A stretch of DNA of 64,000 nt from Cyanomargarita calcarea GSE-NOS-MK-12-04C (GTDB taxonomy: Bacteria; Cyanobacteriota; Cyanobacteriia; Cyanobacteriales; Nostocaceae): NCBI GenBank assembly GCA_019359595.1, contig JAHHGZ010000012.1, positions 123,608 through 187,607 of the forward strand, read 5' to 3'. Below the pieces are notes generated by a model. That model did not search any database, was not told the origin of the DNA, and saw only the letters and a list, made by a program, of their open reading frames with translations. Shown here piece by piece: positions 8,954-18,810 of this stretch. The translations under genes were made by a program, and so were the position numbers. Numbering within the stretch: position 1 is the stretch's first letter; each line of letters opens with the position of its first letter.

Positions 8954-9361
8954 ATGGCTGCAAGTAATTCTCAATCAGCGGAAAAAATCTTTACCTATAG
9001 CCCTGCTACTATAGAACGAGCGGAACGATCACTTATGTGTTCGCCCTTCAATTTGCCCTTGTTTGCGGGAATGTCTAAGCAAACTGTACCGATGAAAGCG
9101 ATCGCTCTAGAAAATGGTGTAAAAAATGGCTATACTAAACGTCCGTTAACAGAATTGGCGTGCGATGAGGCTTTGGTATGGCTGGTTCAAGTGGGTGTAT
9201 TGCGACGAGAAGTAGATGGGCAGGGAATTACAGATAGTTTTCGTCTCACTCCCCTCGGTCGCCAGTTGGTGGAAAAATTACAGAATAAACCTTGGCGCAA
9301 TCCCACATGGCGCGATCGCTTATACAATACTGTGGTTCGGTGGTTTCGACTACCGCTTTAG
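8954..9361 (+). CDS. Npun_F0494-like conserved cyanobacterial protein
   Basis: A soluble protein of 135 residues starting MAASNSQSAEKIFTYSP. It resembles the small cyanobacteria-restricted family annotated after Npun_F0494: SPATIERAERSLMCSPFNLPLFAGM near the N-terminus and a C-terminal part that looks like a winged helix (LACDEALVWLVQVGVLRREV, then FRLTPLGRQLVEKL). The ATG at 8954 gives the family-like length; upstream in-frame starts would add unrelated sequence. Function is unknown. The winged-helix reading is my inference. Confidence 0.7.
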   Translation: MAASNSQSAEKIFTYSPATIERAERSLMCSPFNLPLFAGMSKQTVPMKAIALENGVKNGYTKRPLTELACDEALVWLVQVGVLRREVDGQGITDSFRLTPLGRQLVEKLQNKPWRNPTWRDRLYNTVVRWFRLPL

Positions 9362-9654
9362 AATTAAAGGGTGAAGAATAGTTACCATTGCCCCATCAAA
9401 GGGAACTATATATACGGAAGCTTCAACATTATCCATGAAGTCTTTACTTATAGTCATCCGACTTGATATGTGAAGTCTTAGCAGGAATATCAAACCAGGG
9501 GAAGCGCATAAACCAGGGATACAGGTGAATTCCCTTGTCCTAGCGCATCCCAAATCTCTCCTGCTAATATGATTCATTTTTGAATCTTCGGATTGCTATA
9601 TCGCCTTTCAAACCTTAAACTTCACCCCTTATCTTGAAAAGCTGACAGTTAATT

Positions 9655-11133
9655 ATGAAAGGAATTATGGTAGTGGGAACAACATCCCACGCAGGGAAAT
9701 CACTGATAACCGCCGCCATCTGCCGCATTCTGTCGCGGCGTGGTTGGCGAGTGGCTCCCTTTAAAGGTCAAAATATGGCTAATAATGCTTATGTGACCCC
9801 GAATGGTGGAGAAATTGGTTATGCTCAAGCTGTTCAAGCTTGGGCGGCAGGAGTAATTCCTTGGGTAGAAATGAACCCAATTTTGCTCAAACCCCAAGGT
9901 GATATGACTTCTCAAGTGATTATCAAAGGCAAGCCTGTTGGTAAAGTAAGCGCAGCCGACTACTACGAACAATATTTCGATGTGGGTTGGGCAGCAATAG
10001 AAGAGTCGCTACAACACCTAGGTACAGAATTTGATTTAATAGTTTGCGAAGGAGCCGGTAGCCCTGCGGAGATTAATCTCAAGCACCGCGATTTAACTAA
10101 TATGCGGGTAGCAAAATATTTAAATGCACCGACTTTATTAGTAGTAGATATTGAGCGGGGTGGCGCTTTCGCCCATGTAGTCGGAACCTTAGAGTTACTA
10201 GAACCAGATGAACGGGCATTAATTAAAGGTGTAGTAATTAATAAATTCCGGGGACAGCGATCGCTCCTGGAATCGGGTATTAAATGGTTAGAGGAACGTA
10301 CTGGTATCCCGGTTGTTGGTGTTATTCCTTTTTTAGAAGACATATTTCCCGCAGAAGATTCCCTGGACTTGCTGGAACGTAAACCAAGTAAAACTTTAGG
10401 CGAACTCAACATCTCTGTTGTCCGCTTGCCAAGAATTGCCAATTTTACCGATTTTGACCCTTTAGAATCAGAACCAACTGTCTCAGTCAAATACCTGAGT
10501 CCTAAGCAAGATTTAGGACATCCCGATGCCGTAATTCTTCCAGGGACAAAGACAACAATCTCTGACTTGTTGTTGCTACAAAGAACTGGCATGGCAGAGG
10601 CAATTCAACATTATGCATCCGCTGGCGGTACAGTCTTGGGAATCTGCGGTGGTTATCAGATGCTGGGACAGATGATTGCCGATCCAGAGGGCATAGAAGG
10701 GCAAGCAGGCAGATTTCAAGGTTTGGGGTTACTACCCATCAAAACCGTTATTACAGGACAAAAAATCGCCCGTCAGCGCCAAGTGACATCAAACTTTCCG
10801 CAAATGGGTTTACCTGTGAATGGATTTGAAATTCATCAAGGGCGATCGCGTATCGAACAGCAAGGCACCGATAACCAAGCTTTTCAAGCCTTATTTGATG
10901 ATATCAATTTAGGATTGGTAGATAGCTGTCAGTCCGTTTGGGGTACTTATCTCCACGGTATATTTGATAATGGGCCTTGGCGACGTGCTTGGTTAAATCG
11001 CCTCCGCCAACAACGAGGTTTAAAATCTTTACCCACTGGTGTTGCCAATTACCGGGAACAACGAGAACATCTTTTAGACAATCTTGCTACAGAAGTTGAG
11101 CGCCATTTAGACTTAACACCATTTCTGTCATAG
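9655..11133 (+). CDS. cobQ: Cobyric acid synthase (glutamine-dependent)
   Basis: Amidates four side chains of adenosylcobyrinic acid a,c-diamide during vitamin B12 synthesis, using ATP and glutamine. The 492 residues begin with a P-loop-like dethiobiotin synthase fold (VVGTTSHAGKS, residues 6-16) and end in a class I glutamine amidotransferase domain. That domain has the nucleophile Cys in GICGGYQMLG and the catalytic His in GTYLHGIFDNG. Length and order are normal for CobQ. No B12 riboswitch is evident in the 293 bp upstream. The gene stands alone on its strand, followed by a ferredoxin. Confidence 0.97.
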   Translation: MKGIMVVGTTSHAGKSLITAAICRILSRRGWRVAPFKGQNMANNAYVTPNGGEIGYAQAVQAWAAGVIPWVEMNPILLKPQGDMTSQVIIKGKPVGKVSAADYYEQYFDVGWAAIEESLQHLGTEFDLIVCEGAGSPAEINLKHRDLTNMRVAKYLNAPTLLVVDIERGGAFAHVVGTLELLEPDERALIKGVVINKFRGQRSLLESGIKWLEERTGIPVVGVIPFLEDIFPAEDSLDLLERKPSKTLGELNISVVRLPRIANFTDFDPLESEPTVSVKYLSPKQDLGHPDAVILPGTKTTISDLLLLQRTGMAEAIQHYASAGGTVLGICGGYQMLGQMIADPEGIEGQAGRFQGLGLLPIKTVITGQKIARQRQVTSNFPQMGLPVNGFEIHQGRSRIEQQGTDNQAFQALFDDINLGLVDSCQSVWGTYLHGIFDNGPWRRAWLNRLRQQRGLKSLPTGVANYREQREHLLDNLATEVERHLDLTPFLS

Positions 11134-11387
11134 TAGAACCAGGGGGAATAAAATATCATTGGACTAGTACTCAACTAACCGCTCAAAAAAATCTCTAAAA
11201 ATCTAGGTAAGCTAACCAAAAATTGACCTCTTGGGCGTAGTACTGAGTCCTTATAGTAAAGAAATAATACCCAGTAAAGTTGTATTAACGAACTACTAGG
11301 ACTTGGCGAAAAATAAGTACGCTGAAAATCCTTGATGAAGAGTGATTTTTTAATTGTTCAACCCAAAATCTAAAATCCAAAATTGGT

Positions 11388-11627
11388 ATGGCTGTCCGCG
11401 TCCACTTTTTACCAGATGATGTTACGGTTAATGCCGAAGTGGGAGAACCCCTGCTAGATGTTGCCGATCGAGCCGGAGTATTCATTCCCACTGGTTGTCT
11501 AATGGGTTCATGTCACGCTTGCACCGTAGAAATCGAGGATGGCAAAGTTATCCGCGCTTGTATTACAGCAGTGCCTCCGGTACAATCCGAGTTGGTAATA
11601 AACTTATATAGCGATCCAACATGGTAA
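11388..11627 (+). CDS. 2Fe-2S plant-type ferredoxin (short form)
   Basis: Electron carrier of 79 residues with the plant-type cluster motif: Cys37, Cys42, Cys45 and Cys58 (GCLMGSCHACTVEIEDGK). It is shorter than photosynthetic PetF (about 98 residues) and so belongs to the short ferredoxin-like class. Its partner is not known. The start at 11388 follows an AT-rich leader. The position 255 bp downstream of cobQ does not by itself imply a role in B12 synthesis. Confidence 0.9.
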   Translation: MAVRVHFLPDDVTVNAEVGEPLLDVADRAGVFIPTGCLMGSCHACTVEIEDGKVIRACITAVPPVQSELVINLYSDPTW

Positions 11628-11670
11628 TTCGCACAGGATAAGATTCAATTAAGAAGGAAGAAGGAAGGAG

Positions 11671-11699
11671 GAAGAAGTTTGTATGTTGAAAACTTCTTC
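11671..11699 (+). terminator. Hairpin downstream of the ferredoxin gene
   Basis: Inverted repeat GAAGAAGTTT / AAACTTCTTC 44 bp after the ferredoxin stop. It has probably grown out of a GAAGGAA heptamer array that precedes it (11652-11675). The following T-run is weak. Confidence 0.5.
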
Positions 11700-11792
11700 C
11701 TTCATTGGTAAAAAATAAGGACGACCTTTAACAGCGATCGCCCTTTTCACACCAACCAACATTCAATTTTTAAAACACACAAAAAAGAAAAT

Positions 11793-12317
11793 TTATCTAT
11801 GGTGACTACCCAACCACTTAGCTGCAGCAACTCCCAGGATACCAGCGACAATAGGATTGCTAAGGAACCCGATAATTGCTGGTTGTTCAGCTAGGACTTC
11901 CTTGAAAATATCCGGGTGATTGTGATAAGCGAAGGACGCAAGTTTGCTGACATCATCAGCATTCATCCGGTTAGGATTGTGGGTAGAAAGTCCCAACTGC
12001 TGTTCCAGGTGACGGTCGTCGAGTCCTCTTTGTTTAAGATGTTTAAAGAAAGAGCGGGCTACGTCGTCTCTTTCCGACGGTTTAATTTGAGCGATCGCTT
12101 TCTGCAATTCCGGCTCCATCTGACTGGTAGGAATCCGATCGGGATGCAAGGATTTGCCAAACATTTTGCGACGTTCGTCAGTTGTAGACCGTTGAGCAAA
12201 GTCGTCAAAACTTTGGTAGTCTCTGCTTGGATCGCTCTGAACATCATCTAGAGATTCGACATCACCCTTCGCCAAATCTTTCATGATTTGACGTTTGTAA
12301 TCTTCGTTACTTGTCAT
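11793..12317 (-). CDS. Conserved cyanobacterial protein of unknown function
   Basis: A 174-residue hydrophilic protein with one C-terminal hydrophobic segment (PAIIGFLSNPIVAGILGVAAAKWLG, about 145-169) that could anchor it in a membrane. Acidic and basic residues alternate through the first 140 residues. The start at 12317 has an AGGAGAAAAAT ribosome-binding site just upstream. It is followed on the same strand, in 5' order, by nothing closer than the exporter region. A lipoprotein and a CsbD-like gene lie upstream on the same strand, so a stress-related cluster is plausible. I do not recognise the family. Confidence 0.75.
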   Translation of the reverse strand: MTSNEDYKRQIMKDLAKGDVESLDDVQSDPSRDYQSFDDFAQRSTTDERRKMFGKSLHPDRIPTSQMEPELQKAIAQIKPSERDDVARSFFKHLKQRGLDDRHLEQQLGLSTHNPNRMNADDVSKLASFAYHNHPDIFKEVLAEQPAIIGFLSNPIVAGILGVAAAKWLGSHHR

Positions 12318-12417
12318 ATTATTTTTCTCCTTCTTTTGTTATTTGTTTGTTGTTAGCTTATGGTTGCTTTTCAAATTTGCTACCAACGACTAACGACTAA
12401 CCAATAACCATTAACTA

Positions 12418-12858
12418 TTAGGTGTACTGAACTTGCTTCGATTGCACATCATACTGTGCAGTCAAAATCAGTTTTTTGTCAGGTGCATACACCAAAACAG
12501 TCAAGTCTTGGTTGGGGAACTTCTGCCGGAAGCCTTGTACAAGAGATTTCGTTAAGTCTCTTACTTCGTTAGGACGAACTTTAGGGGAAATTACAATACC
12601 TAATTTGTTATTATCCCGCACATAAGCATCCTGAACCAACCCTTTAGATGTCTGCACAACCCAGTCAGCAAAGGTTTGTCCTGGAGCTGTGTTCCCTCGC
12701 TCTAGTTGTGCATATGGTGCATCACGACCAATTGCAGTAGGAGCGTTTGGTCGATCCAGTGCTGCGACTTTTCCGCTGCTGCAAGCACTAGTAATTGTCA
12801 GGACTAAAATTAGAACTAAACTAATCAGAATCTTTCGTCCCTGTTGAAGCCAAATCAT
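12418..12858 (-). CDS. Lipoprotein of unknown function
   Basis: A 146-residue protein beginning MIWLQQGRKILISL, with a type II signal peptide and lipobox ITSAC (Cys at about residue 26). The ATG at 12858 is chosen because GGAGG lies 8-12 nt upstream; the longer reading from a TTG would put that GGAGG inside the gene. The mature protein has a compact alpha/beta pattern (RDLTKSLVQGFRQKF, LTVLVYAPDKKLILTAQYD) and is probably anchored at the periplasmic face. The distant similarity to YhcN/YlaJ-type lipoproteins is only an impression. Confidence 0.75.
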   Translation of the reverse strand: MIWLQQGRKILISLVLILVLTITSACSSGKVAALDRPNAPTAIGRDAPYAQLERGNTAPGQTFADWVVQTSKGLVQDAYVRDNNKLGIVISPKVRPNEVRDLTKSLVQGFRQKFPNQDLTVLVYAPDKKLILTAQYDVQSKQVQYT

Positions 12859-13083
12859 TTCTCTAGCCTCCAAAAAGATAGATTTTTGTAATTAAATTTA
12901 TAATTTTTGAAGTTAATACAGCTAGTTAACAGATAGCTAATATTTCTCAAGTCAAAAGCTATACAAATCAACTCATTCAGCCAAATTATCCTTGATTTGT
13001 ATAGCTTCAACTTTTACCTAGCTATCCTTAAGAGTACAACACACCCTTCTGAACTACCTAGATTTATTCAAAATTACAAAGGT

Positions 13084-13266
13084 TTAGTCAATTGTTTTTT
13101 TGACATCATCTTTCACGTCTTCTATTCCGTGACGGACTTCGCTTTCAGCTTGTTTTGCCTTACCTTTAGCTTTATCTTCTGGATCGCCAGTAATATTTCC
13201 TAGTGCTTCTTGAGCCTTGCCTTCAACATTTTTAGCTGCAGCTTTAGCGCGATCTTCAATACTCAT
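13084..13266 (-). CDS. CsbD family stress protein
   Basis: A 60-residue, highly charged, Ala/Lys-rich protein starting MSIEDRAKAAAKNVEGK, typical of the CsbD family (general stress response, function unknown). The ATG at 13266 has an AGGAG site 8 nt upstream, which settles the start over an upstream in-frame codon at 13290. The repeated EGKAQEALGNITGDPEDKAKGKAKQ pattern predicts a short helical bundle or a disordered stress protein. Confidence 0.85.
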   Translation of the reverse strand: MSIEDRAKAAAKNVEGKAQEALGNITGDPEDKAKGKAKQAESEVRHGIEDVKDDVKKTID

Positions 13267-13592
13267 ATCTTTCTCCTGTTTTTCTACCAAGCTTTTTTAA
13301 AACTTGTTTTCAAGCTTTAATCGCTTTTTTGATTACCTTTTCAAAGTAACTTAATGTTTTGCCTACAGCCTTCCACCACAAGACACATTAGTTGTCTATG
13401 TAAAAAGAGGGAGATATGCTAGAAATGGGATCGCTGAACGTCTTTGTGATTTTGGCTAATATAAAAATTTGTTCTTTTTATTAACAAAGAGCTAGGGGAA
13501 GATAATTTTATATAAATAATTCAACCAAATAAAATAAAATCTAAGACCTGCCTACAATCTTGGCTGTTTCACTCTTTGCGTCAAGCAGTCGG

Positions 13593-13621
13593 CAACTCAG
13601 AAAGGCAGCCTTTCTGAGTTG
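13593..13621 (-). terminator. Strong hairpin downstream of the 19-residue-repeat gene
   Basis: Perfect 13-bp stem CAACTCAGAAAGG / CCTTTCTGAGTTG with a 3-nt loop, 10 bp beyond the stop of the gene at 13631. There is no long T-tract, so it may act as an mRNA-stabilising hairpin as much as a terminator. Confidence 0.6.
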
Positions 13622-13630
13622 CTAGATTAA

Positions 13631-14110
13631 TTAATCCAAAAAGCCCATGAGAGTCTCAGAATCGCCTGTTTCATTTGGTGCCACTGGACGATTACCCATT
13701 ACAGAGTAGGTTTCAGAGATTATTATTGCGCTCGAACCAATAGGACGTATTCCAGATTGGTTCATGGTGCCAACTACGTGCATTGTATTTGCACCAATAG
13801 GGCGAATCCCCATCGCGTTAAATGTTTCAGCAACTTCTAAATGACTGATACCAACGGGACGTACTCCCACCATTGATAGTTTCTCAGACACTTCTAAGTC
13901 ACTACCACCAGGTGGGCGGGTTCCAGCAATGGCAGCTTTGTCCCGGACTTGCAGTTTGTTGGATGATTTTTCTTGCACTGGCATTTTTGTACTATCCTGT
14001 GAATTTGAACTCTGTGCTTGGTTATTTTCGGCTTCCACTGTGGTTTCTCCTTCTAGCTTGGCTTTTTTTTCCCGAGGATTTACTGCTTTACCAGGGCTGC
14101 TAATGGTCAT
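13631..14110 (-). CDS. Protein with four 19-residue GxRPxG repeats
   Basis: A 159-residue protein with a low-complexity, charged N-terminal half (1-60). This is followed by four exact 19-residue repeats that start at residues 63, 82, 101 and 120, plus a partial one at 139. Each begins G-[TVIN]-R-P-[PVI]-G and continues with a beta-type stretch such as LEVSEKLSMV or LEVAETFNAM. The regular spacing suggests a solenoid or a short beta-roll. I do not recognise the family. The gene is divergent from uvrB, with about 290 bp between them. Confidence 0.75.
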   Translation of the reverse strand: MTISSPGKAVNPREKKAKLEGETTVEAENNQAQSSNSQDSTKMPVQEKSSNKLQVRDKAAIAGTRPPGGSDLEVSEKLSMVGVRPVGISHLEVAETFNAMGIRPIGANTMHVVGTMNQSGIRPIGSSAIIISETYSVMGNRPVAPNETGDSETLMGFLD

Positions 14111-14397
14111 AAAACTAATACCTCGAAATTGTTAACTTTTTTACAATACTTAGACTTAGGAGAGTTGAAGTTTTTCTTATAATTTGAGAGTTAAACTTTC
14201 AAAGACCTAACATAGGTATAATTATCTTAAAAAATTACACATAAGTAAACTAAACTAGTAAATTTTTATAAAAAAAGTTAAAGATTACAATGGGCGGCGA
14301 TCGCTACTTGGAAGTGTCGGATACCAGCGAGTTGGCATAAAAGCCAGTCTTAGCGGACTCCGCTACCATAGGAGAGGGTATTAAATAGCGATATTTT

Positions 14398-16398
14398 ATG
14401 AAAGACTTTTGTCTGAAAGCTCCTTTTGTGGCGACTGGTGACCAACCAGGGGCGATCGCACAGCTAACCACTTCTATCAATGCTGGCAATCGTTACCAAA
14501 CTTTACTGGGAGCTACGGGTACAGGTAAGACATTCACGGTAGCATCGTTAATTGAGAAGGTGGGTAGACCGACCTTGGTGCTGGCACATAACAAAACACT
14601 AGCAGCACAACTTTGTAATGAATTACGCGATTTCTTCCCTGAGAATGCCGTGGAGTATTTCGTTAGTTACTACGATTATTATCAGCCAGAAGCATACATT
14701 CCCGTTACCGATACATTTATAGAGAAGACCTCTTCGATAAACGATGAGATAGATATGCTGAGACATTCAGCAACGCGATCGCTTTTTGAACGTCGTGATG
14801 TCATCGTTGTTGCTTCCATCAGCTGTATCTACGGTTTGGGTATCCCTTCTGAATATCTCAAAGCTGCTATCCCTTTCAAAGTCGGGATGGAAGTAAATCA
14901 ACGGGAGGTGTTGCGAGAATTGGCATCAGTGCAGTATAGCCGCAATGATATAGAGATGGGTCGTGGTAAGTTTCGTGTCCGGGGTGATGTGTTAGAAATT
15001 GGGCCAGCTTACGAAGATAGAATCATTCGGGTAGAATTTTTTGGCGATGAAGTTGACGCTATTCGTTATATAGACCCAGTGACGGGTGAGATTATCAAGA
15101 GTGTGGAAGCGGTAAATATTTACCCTGCCCGTCACTTTGTCACCCCACAAGAACGGTTGGAGGTGGCATGTGATGATATTGAGGCTGAATTAAAAGAGCG
15201 CAAATTCCAATTAGAAGAAGCAGGAAAATTACTTGAAACCCAACGCATTGACCAGCGTACTCGTTACGATTTAGAAATGTTACGCGAGGTTGGTTTTTGT
15301 AACGGTGTAGAGAATTATTCTCGACATTTAGCAGGAAGACAAGCAGGAGATCCACCAGAGTGTTTAATTGATTATTTCCCTAAAGATTGGCTGTTGGTGA
15401 TTGATGAATCTCACGTCAGCGTACCGCAAATTCGCGGGATGTATAATGGCGACCAAGCGAGGAAAAAAGTATTGGTTGAGCATGGGTTTCGCCTTCCTAG
15501 CGCTGCTGATAACCGTCCTTTAAAAGCAGAGGAGTTTTGGCAAAAGGTAAACCAATGTGTCTTTGTTTCTGCAACACCAGGAAATTGGGAATTAGAAATT
15601 TCTGAGGGTCAAATAGCAGAACAAATCATTCGACCGACGGGAGTAATTGACCCAGAAATTAATGTCCGTCCAACAGAAGGTCAAATTGATGATTTGTTGG
15701 GTGAAATTAAAGATAGAGTTGACCTGAATGAGCGAGTTTTAATTACAACATTAACCAAGCGGATGGCAGAGGATTTAACCGAATATTTTCAAGATAATAG
15801 CATTCGGGTTAGATATCTCCATTCGGAAATTAATTCTATTGAACGAATAGAAATTATTCAAGATTTACGCGATGGTAAATTTGATGTGTTGGTGGGTGTG
15901 AACTTATTACGGGAAGGTTTGGACTTACCAGAAGTTTCTCTTGTAGCGATTTTGGATGCGGATAAAGAAGGCTTCCTGCGTTCGGAGCGTTCTTTAATTC
16001 AAACTATTGGTAGAGCAGCGCGTCACATCCGAGGAAAAGCGATAATGTATGCTGATAATATGACGGATAGCATGATTAAAGCCATTGATGAAACAGACAG
16101 ACGGCGCGGGATTCAAATGGCATATAATAAAATGCACAATATTACACCGCAATCGATAATTAAGAAGAAATCCAGCAATGCGATTTTATCATTCTTGGAA
16201 GTATCGCGGCGGTTGAATTCACAAGATTTGCAAGTCGTAGATGAACACATTGATGAATTACCCTTAGAAGAGATTCCACAGTTGATTAATTTGTTAGAGA
16301 AACAGATGAAAGAAGCTGCAAAGAAAATGGAATTTGAAGAAGCGGCAAAATTCCGGGATAGAATTAAAAATCTGCGGGATAAATTGGTGGGACGTTAG
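14398..16398 (+). CDS. uvrB: Excinuclease ABC subunit B
   Basis: Damage-recognition helicase-like subunit of nucleotide excision repair. It loads onto DNA with UvrA and recruits UvrC. The 666 residues show Walker A GATGTGKT (38-45), the beta-hairpin region [12 protein letters not shown] (about 92-103) and helicase motif [17 protein letters not shown]. They also show motif [11 protein letters not shown] and a C-terminal UVR domain ([14 protein letters not shown]), which binds UvrC. Length is normal. The ATG at 14398 gives the standard N-terminus. A GCGATCGC site lies inside the coding region. Confidence 0.97.
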   Translation: MKDFCLKAPFVATGDQPGAIAQLTTSINAGNRYQTLLGATGTGKTFTVASLIEKVGRPTLVLAHNKTLAAQLCNELRDFFPENAVEYFVSYYDYYQPEAYIPVTDTFIEKTSSINDEIDMLRHSATRSLFERRDVIVVASISCIYGLGIPSEYLKAAIPFKVGMEVNQREVLRELASVQYSRNDIEMGRGKFRVRGDVLEIGPAYEDRIIRVEFFGDEVDAIRYIDPVTGEIIKSVEAVNIYPARHFVTPQERLEVACDDIEAELKERKFQLEEAGKLLETQRIDQRTRYDLEMLREVGFCNGVENYSRHLAGRQAGDPPECLIDYFPKDWLLVIDESHVSVPQIRGMYNGDQARKKVLVEHGFRLPSAADNRPLKAEEFWQKVNQCVFVSATPGNWELEISEGQIAEQIIRPTGVIDPEINVRPTEGQIDDLLGEIKDRVDLNERVLITTLTKRMAEDLTEYFQDNSIRVRYLHSEINSIERIEIIQDLRDGKFDVLVGVNLLREGLDLPEVSLVAILDADKEGFLRSERSLIQTIGRAARHIRGKAIMYADNMTDSMIKAIDETDRRRGIQMAYNKMHNITPQSIIKKKSSNAILSFLEVSRRLNSQDLQVVDEHIDELPLEEIPQLINLLEKQMKEAAKKMEFEEAAKFRDRIKNLRDKLVGR

Positions 16399-16414
16399 TA
16401 ATTAACTCACAATA

Positions 16415-16440
16415 TAGCCCGGAATTAAAGTTCTGGGCTA
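16415..16440 (+). terminator. Hairpin after uvrB
   Basis: Inverted repeat TAGCCCGGA / TTCTGGGCTA 17 bp after the uvrB stop, with one G-T pair and no long T-tract. Likely a weak terminator or 3' stabiliser. Confidence 0.5.
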
Positions 16441-16599
16441 ATAGCTAAAGTTATCTGAAGATGACTAAAATTCGGAAGTTAAATCTTCAACATCTGCGTT
16501 TATCTGTGTTCTACCCTACACAGTAGCCGTACAGCGCCTACTGCGGTTAATAATTAAATTATGGATGGCATTTACCTTAATATATAATCTATACTCACC

Positions 16600-17115
16600 A
16601 TGTTTCCCTGGCAAGAAGAAGTTATAATTCGCCATAGCCAACTGCTACTGCACAGCTATCAACACTGGACAGGACGTTTTCTAATTGATGCGATCGCTTC
16701 ACCAGAAGAAATATCGCAAGCCTTATTTGAAGCTCCTTTTGCCTTGGTATCTCACGGCACAGAATTAGACCCGATTTTTAATTATGGCAATCGCAGAGCC
16801 TTGGAATTATGAGAATTATCTTGGGAAGAATTCACGCGAATGCCGTCTCGAAAATCTGCCGAAGAGGTCGTACAACAAGAACGTGAACGCCTATTAGCAG
16901 ATACCTTAACCAAAGGCTTTAGCAATTTCAAAGGCATCCGCATCTCTAGCATGGGTAAGCGGTTTCACATAGAAGAGGGTATTTTATGGAACTTACTAGA
17001 TGGGGAAAATCGGCGATGCGGTCAAGCCGCCGTATACTCAAACTGGAAATTTATTGCACCAATTAATAACTCTTCATCGCTCGTTGCATATCCCGTTGGT
17101 CTTGGCGTTTTTTGA
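16600..17115 (+). pseudogene. MEKHLA-domain protein interrupted by one TGA
   Basis: One reading frame runs from ATG 16600 to 17115 except for a TGA at 16810-16812. Before it the protein reads NYGNRRALEL and after it ELSWEEFTRMPSRKSAEE. Members of the MEKHLA family have Trp at this position (ALELWELSWEEF), so TGG has become TGA. The rest (RFHIEEGILWNLLDGEN, GQAAVYSNWKF) is intact. The family is a PAS-like domain found in plant and cyanobacterial proteins, function unknown. The 3' end overlaps smpB, which runs the other way, by 53 bp. It is a recent pseudogene, a sequencing error, or a case of readthrough. Confidence 0.8.
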
Positions 17116-17530
17116 GTGATTCCCGCTTATCGTGCAGCTTCTTACCTTTACCAAGGGCGATACTCACCTTCACTCGACCGCTCTTAAAATACATCTTTAA
17201 AGGCACCAACGTCAAACCCAACTGTTCAACCTTACCAATTAGTTTGCGGATTTCTTGGCGGTGTAACAAGAGCTTGCGGGTACGGCGTGGTTCATGATTA
17301 AAATATTGTCCGCTGGAAGTATAAGGCGAGATATGGACGTTAATCATCCATATTTCGTTATCGCGGATTAAAGCATAACCATCTTGCAAATTGGCTTTTC
17401 CCGCACGAATAGACTTAACCTCGGTTCCCGTCAACTGAATTCCAGCTTCATAGGTTTCGAGGATTTCGTATAGAAAACGCGCTTGTCGATTGTCGCAAAC
17501 AACTTTGTAACCGTCGTTTTTTTCACTCAT
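17063..17530 (-). CDS. smpB: SsrA-binding protein
   Basis: Binds tmRNA and delivers it to stalled ribosomes for trans-translation. The 155 residues begin MSEKNDGYKVVCDNRQARFLYEI and contain the family motifs ETYEAGIQLTGTEVKSIR and the basic C-terminal tail GKGKKLHDKRESLKKRQ. The ATG at 17530 gives the normal length; the frame is open a further 28 codons but those residues do not fit the family. It overlaps the end of the MEKHLA pseudogene. Confidence 0.96.
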   Translation of the reverse strand: MSEKNDGYKVVCDNRQARFLYEILETYEAGIQLTGTEVKSIRAGKANLQDGYALIRDNEIWMINVHISPYTSSGQYFNHEPRRTRKLLLHRQEIRKLIGKVEQLGLTLVPLKMYFKSGRVKVSIALGKGKKLHDKRESLKKRQDQRDMQRAMKSY

Positions 17531-17728
17531 TGAAAATCTTACTTGTGTCGAATAAATATAGAATTTCTCCCTGCTTGCGGGGAACTGGGGCATAAGGGGT
17601 GGGGTTTTGCTCAAAGAGCAAGTTACAAGTCAAACCACTTATGCTACTGTTCTAATTTAACGTTTCTACAGGGGAAATTGAAAGTTTTGCTGCCACTTTA
17701 ACCCCAAATTGACTCAAAAAAATACATT

Positions 17729-18586
17729 TCACCCCTTAGCGAATTCTACTAAAATCCTTTCCGCTTCTGTGCAAAGTTGGTTATGGATACTACCGTTACT
17801 CGCCATCAAACCACCCCACTGATTGATGTCGCCCGTATTGTACTGTAATGGGGTGCCATCAAAATGAGTAAATTTACCACCAGCTTCTGTCAAAATTAAC
17901 TCCGGTGCTGCGAGATCCCAATCTTTGGGAGCAGATTTTCCAGAAAGAGAAATATATACATCAGCTTGTCCTTCGATAATTGCAGCTATTTTACAGCCGA
18001 TACTGCCCACTGATTTTTCGTTACCAAATGAGAATTTTTGCAGCAGGTAATCTAAACTCTCATTTCTGTGGTTGCGACTGGCGACTACAGTAAAATCTTG
18101 AATGGAATTGCGTAAAGATACTTGTATAGGTTTAGTTTCCCCATCCCGTGTTTCAACAAAAGTACCACCACCTTTAATCGCAGAATATAACTTTTCTGCT
18201 TCTGGGACTGCGACTACTGCCAAAACTGGGCAATTTTGCTTCACCAAAGCGATGTGAATTGCATACTCGCCAGTTTTATCAATAAAATCTCGGGTACCGT
18301 CTAAAGGGTCAATTATCCATACCCATTCTTTATTTAAATGCTCGGCTTGTTCTGATTTATAAGTTTCTTCACTGATATAATCATAATCTTCATTCCCTAA
18401 AGCCTCTTGTAACCGCTCTAAGATATACTTACTAACCGCGACATCCGCAATAGTCACAGGCTCATTCTGTTTGTATTGGACTTCGAGATTTTGGTCTAAT
18501 GCCCCGTGGTAGTAAGACCGTAATATATATGATGCTCCCCATCCTACAGAACGAGCGATCGCTAATATTTCTTCTAGATTTTTCAT
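17729..18586 (-). CDS. cysQ: 3'(2'),5'-bisphosphate nucleotidase / inositol monophosphatase family
   Basis: Mg-dependent phosphatase of the inositol monophosphatase superfamily, 285 residues. It carries the metal-binding motifs EE (residues 103-104 region, ISEET), WIIDPLDGTRDF and, near the C-terminus, the DWDLAAPELILTEAGG motif. CysQ removes phosphate from 3'-phosphoadenosine 5'-phosphate, linked to sulfate assimilation. Some cyanobacterial homologues also act on inositol or fructose bisphosphates, so substrate assignment is by family resemblance. Single gene, followed by smpB on the same strand after 198 bp. Confidence 0.88.
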   Translation of the reverse strand: MKNLEEILAIARSVGWGASYILRSYYHGALDQNLEVQYKQNEPVTIADVAVSKYILERLQEALGNEDYDYISEETYKSEQAEHLNKEWVWIIDPLDGTRDFIDKTGEYAIHIALVKQNCPVLAVVAVPEAEKLYSAIKGGGTFVETRDGETKPIQVSLRNSIQDFTVVASRNHRNESLDYLLQKFSFGNEKSVGSIGCKIAAIIEGQADVYISLSGKSAPKDWDLAAPELILTEAGGKFTHFDGTPLQYNTGDINQWGGLMASNGSIHNQLCTEAERILVEFAKG

Positions 18587-18603
18587 TTGTTTGTACCTTT
18601 TAT

Positions 18604-18637
18604 TGAAGAAGGAAGAAGGAAGAAGGAAGAAGGAAGA
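18604..18637. repeat. GAAGGAA heptameric repeat array
   Basis: Five GAAGAAG/GAAGGAA units immediately upstream of cysQ. Same family as 22974-23001, 24706-24746 and 63827-64000. Confidence 0.8.
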
Positions 18638-18810
18638 GGTTTTGAGTTGGGGATTGGAAACTCAACTCAAAACGGGTCACCTGTTTCTTGTCTTTGTATT
18701 AAACCCCCACAAAGAAGCGGATAATCTGTAAATATACAAAGAACCAACCCCCTATCCCGCATTCACGCTGTTTCGATAATTTTTACTTTTCTCCCCTTTT
18801 CTGGATGCTT

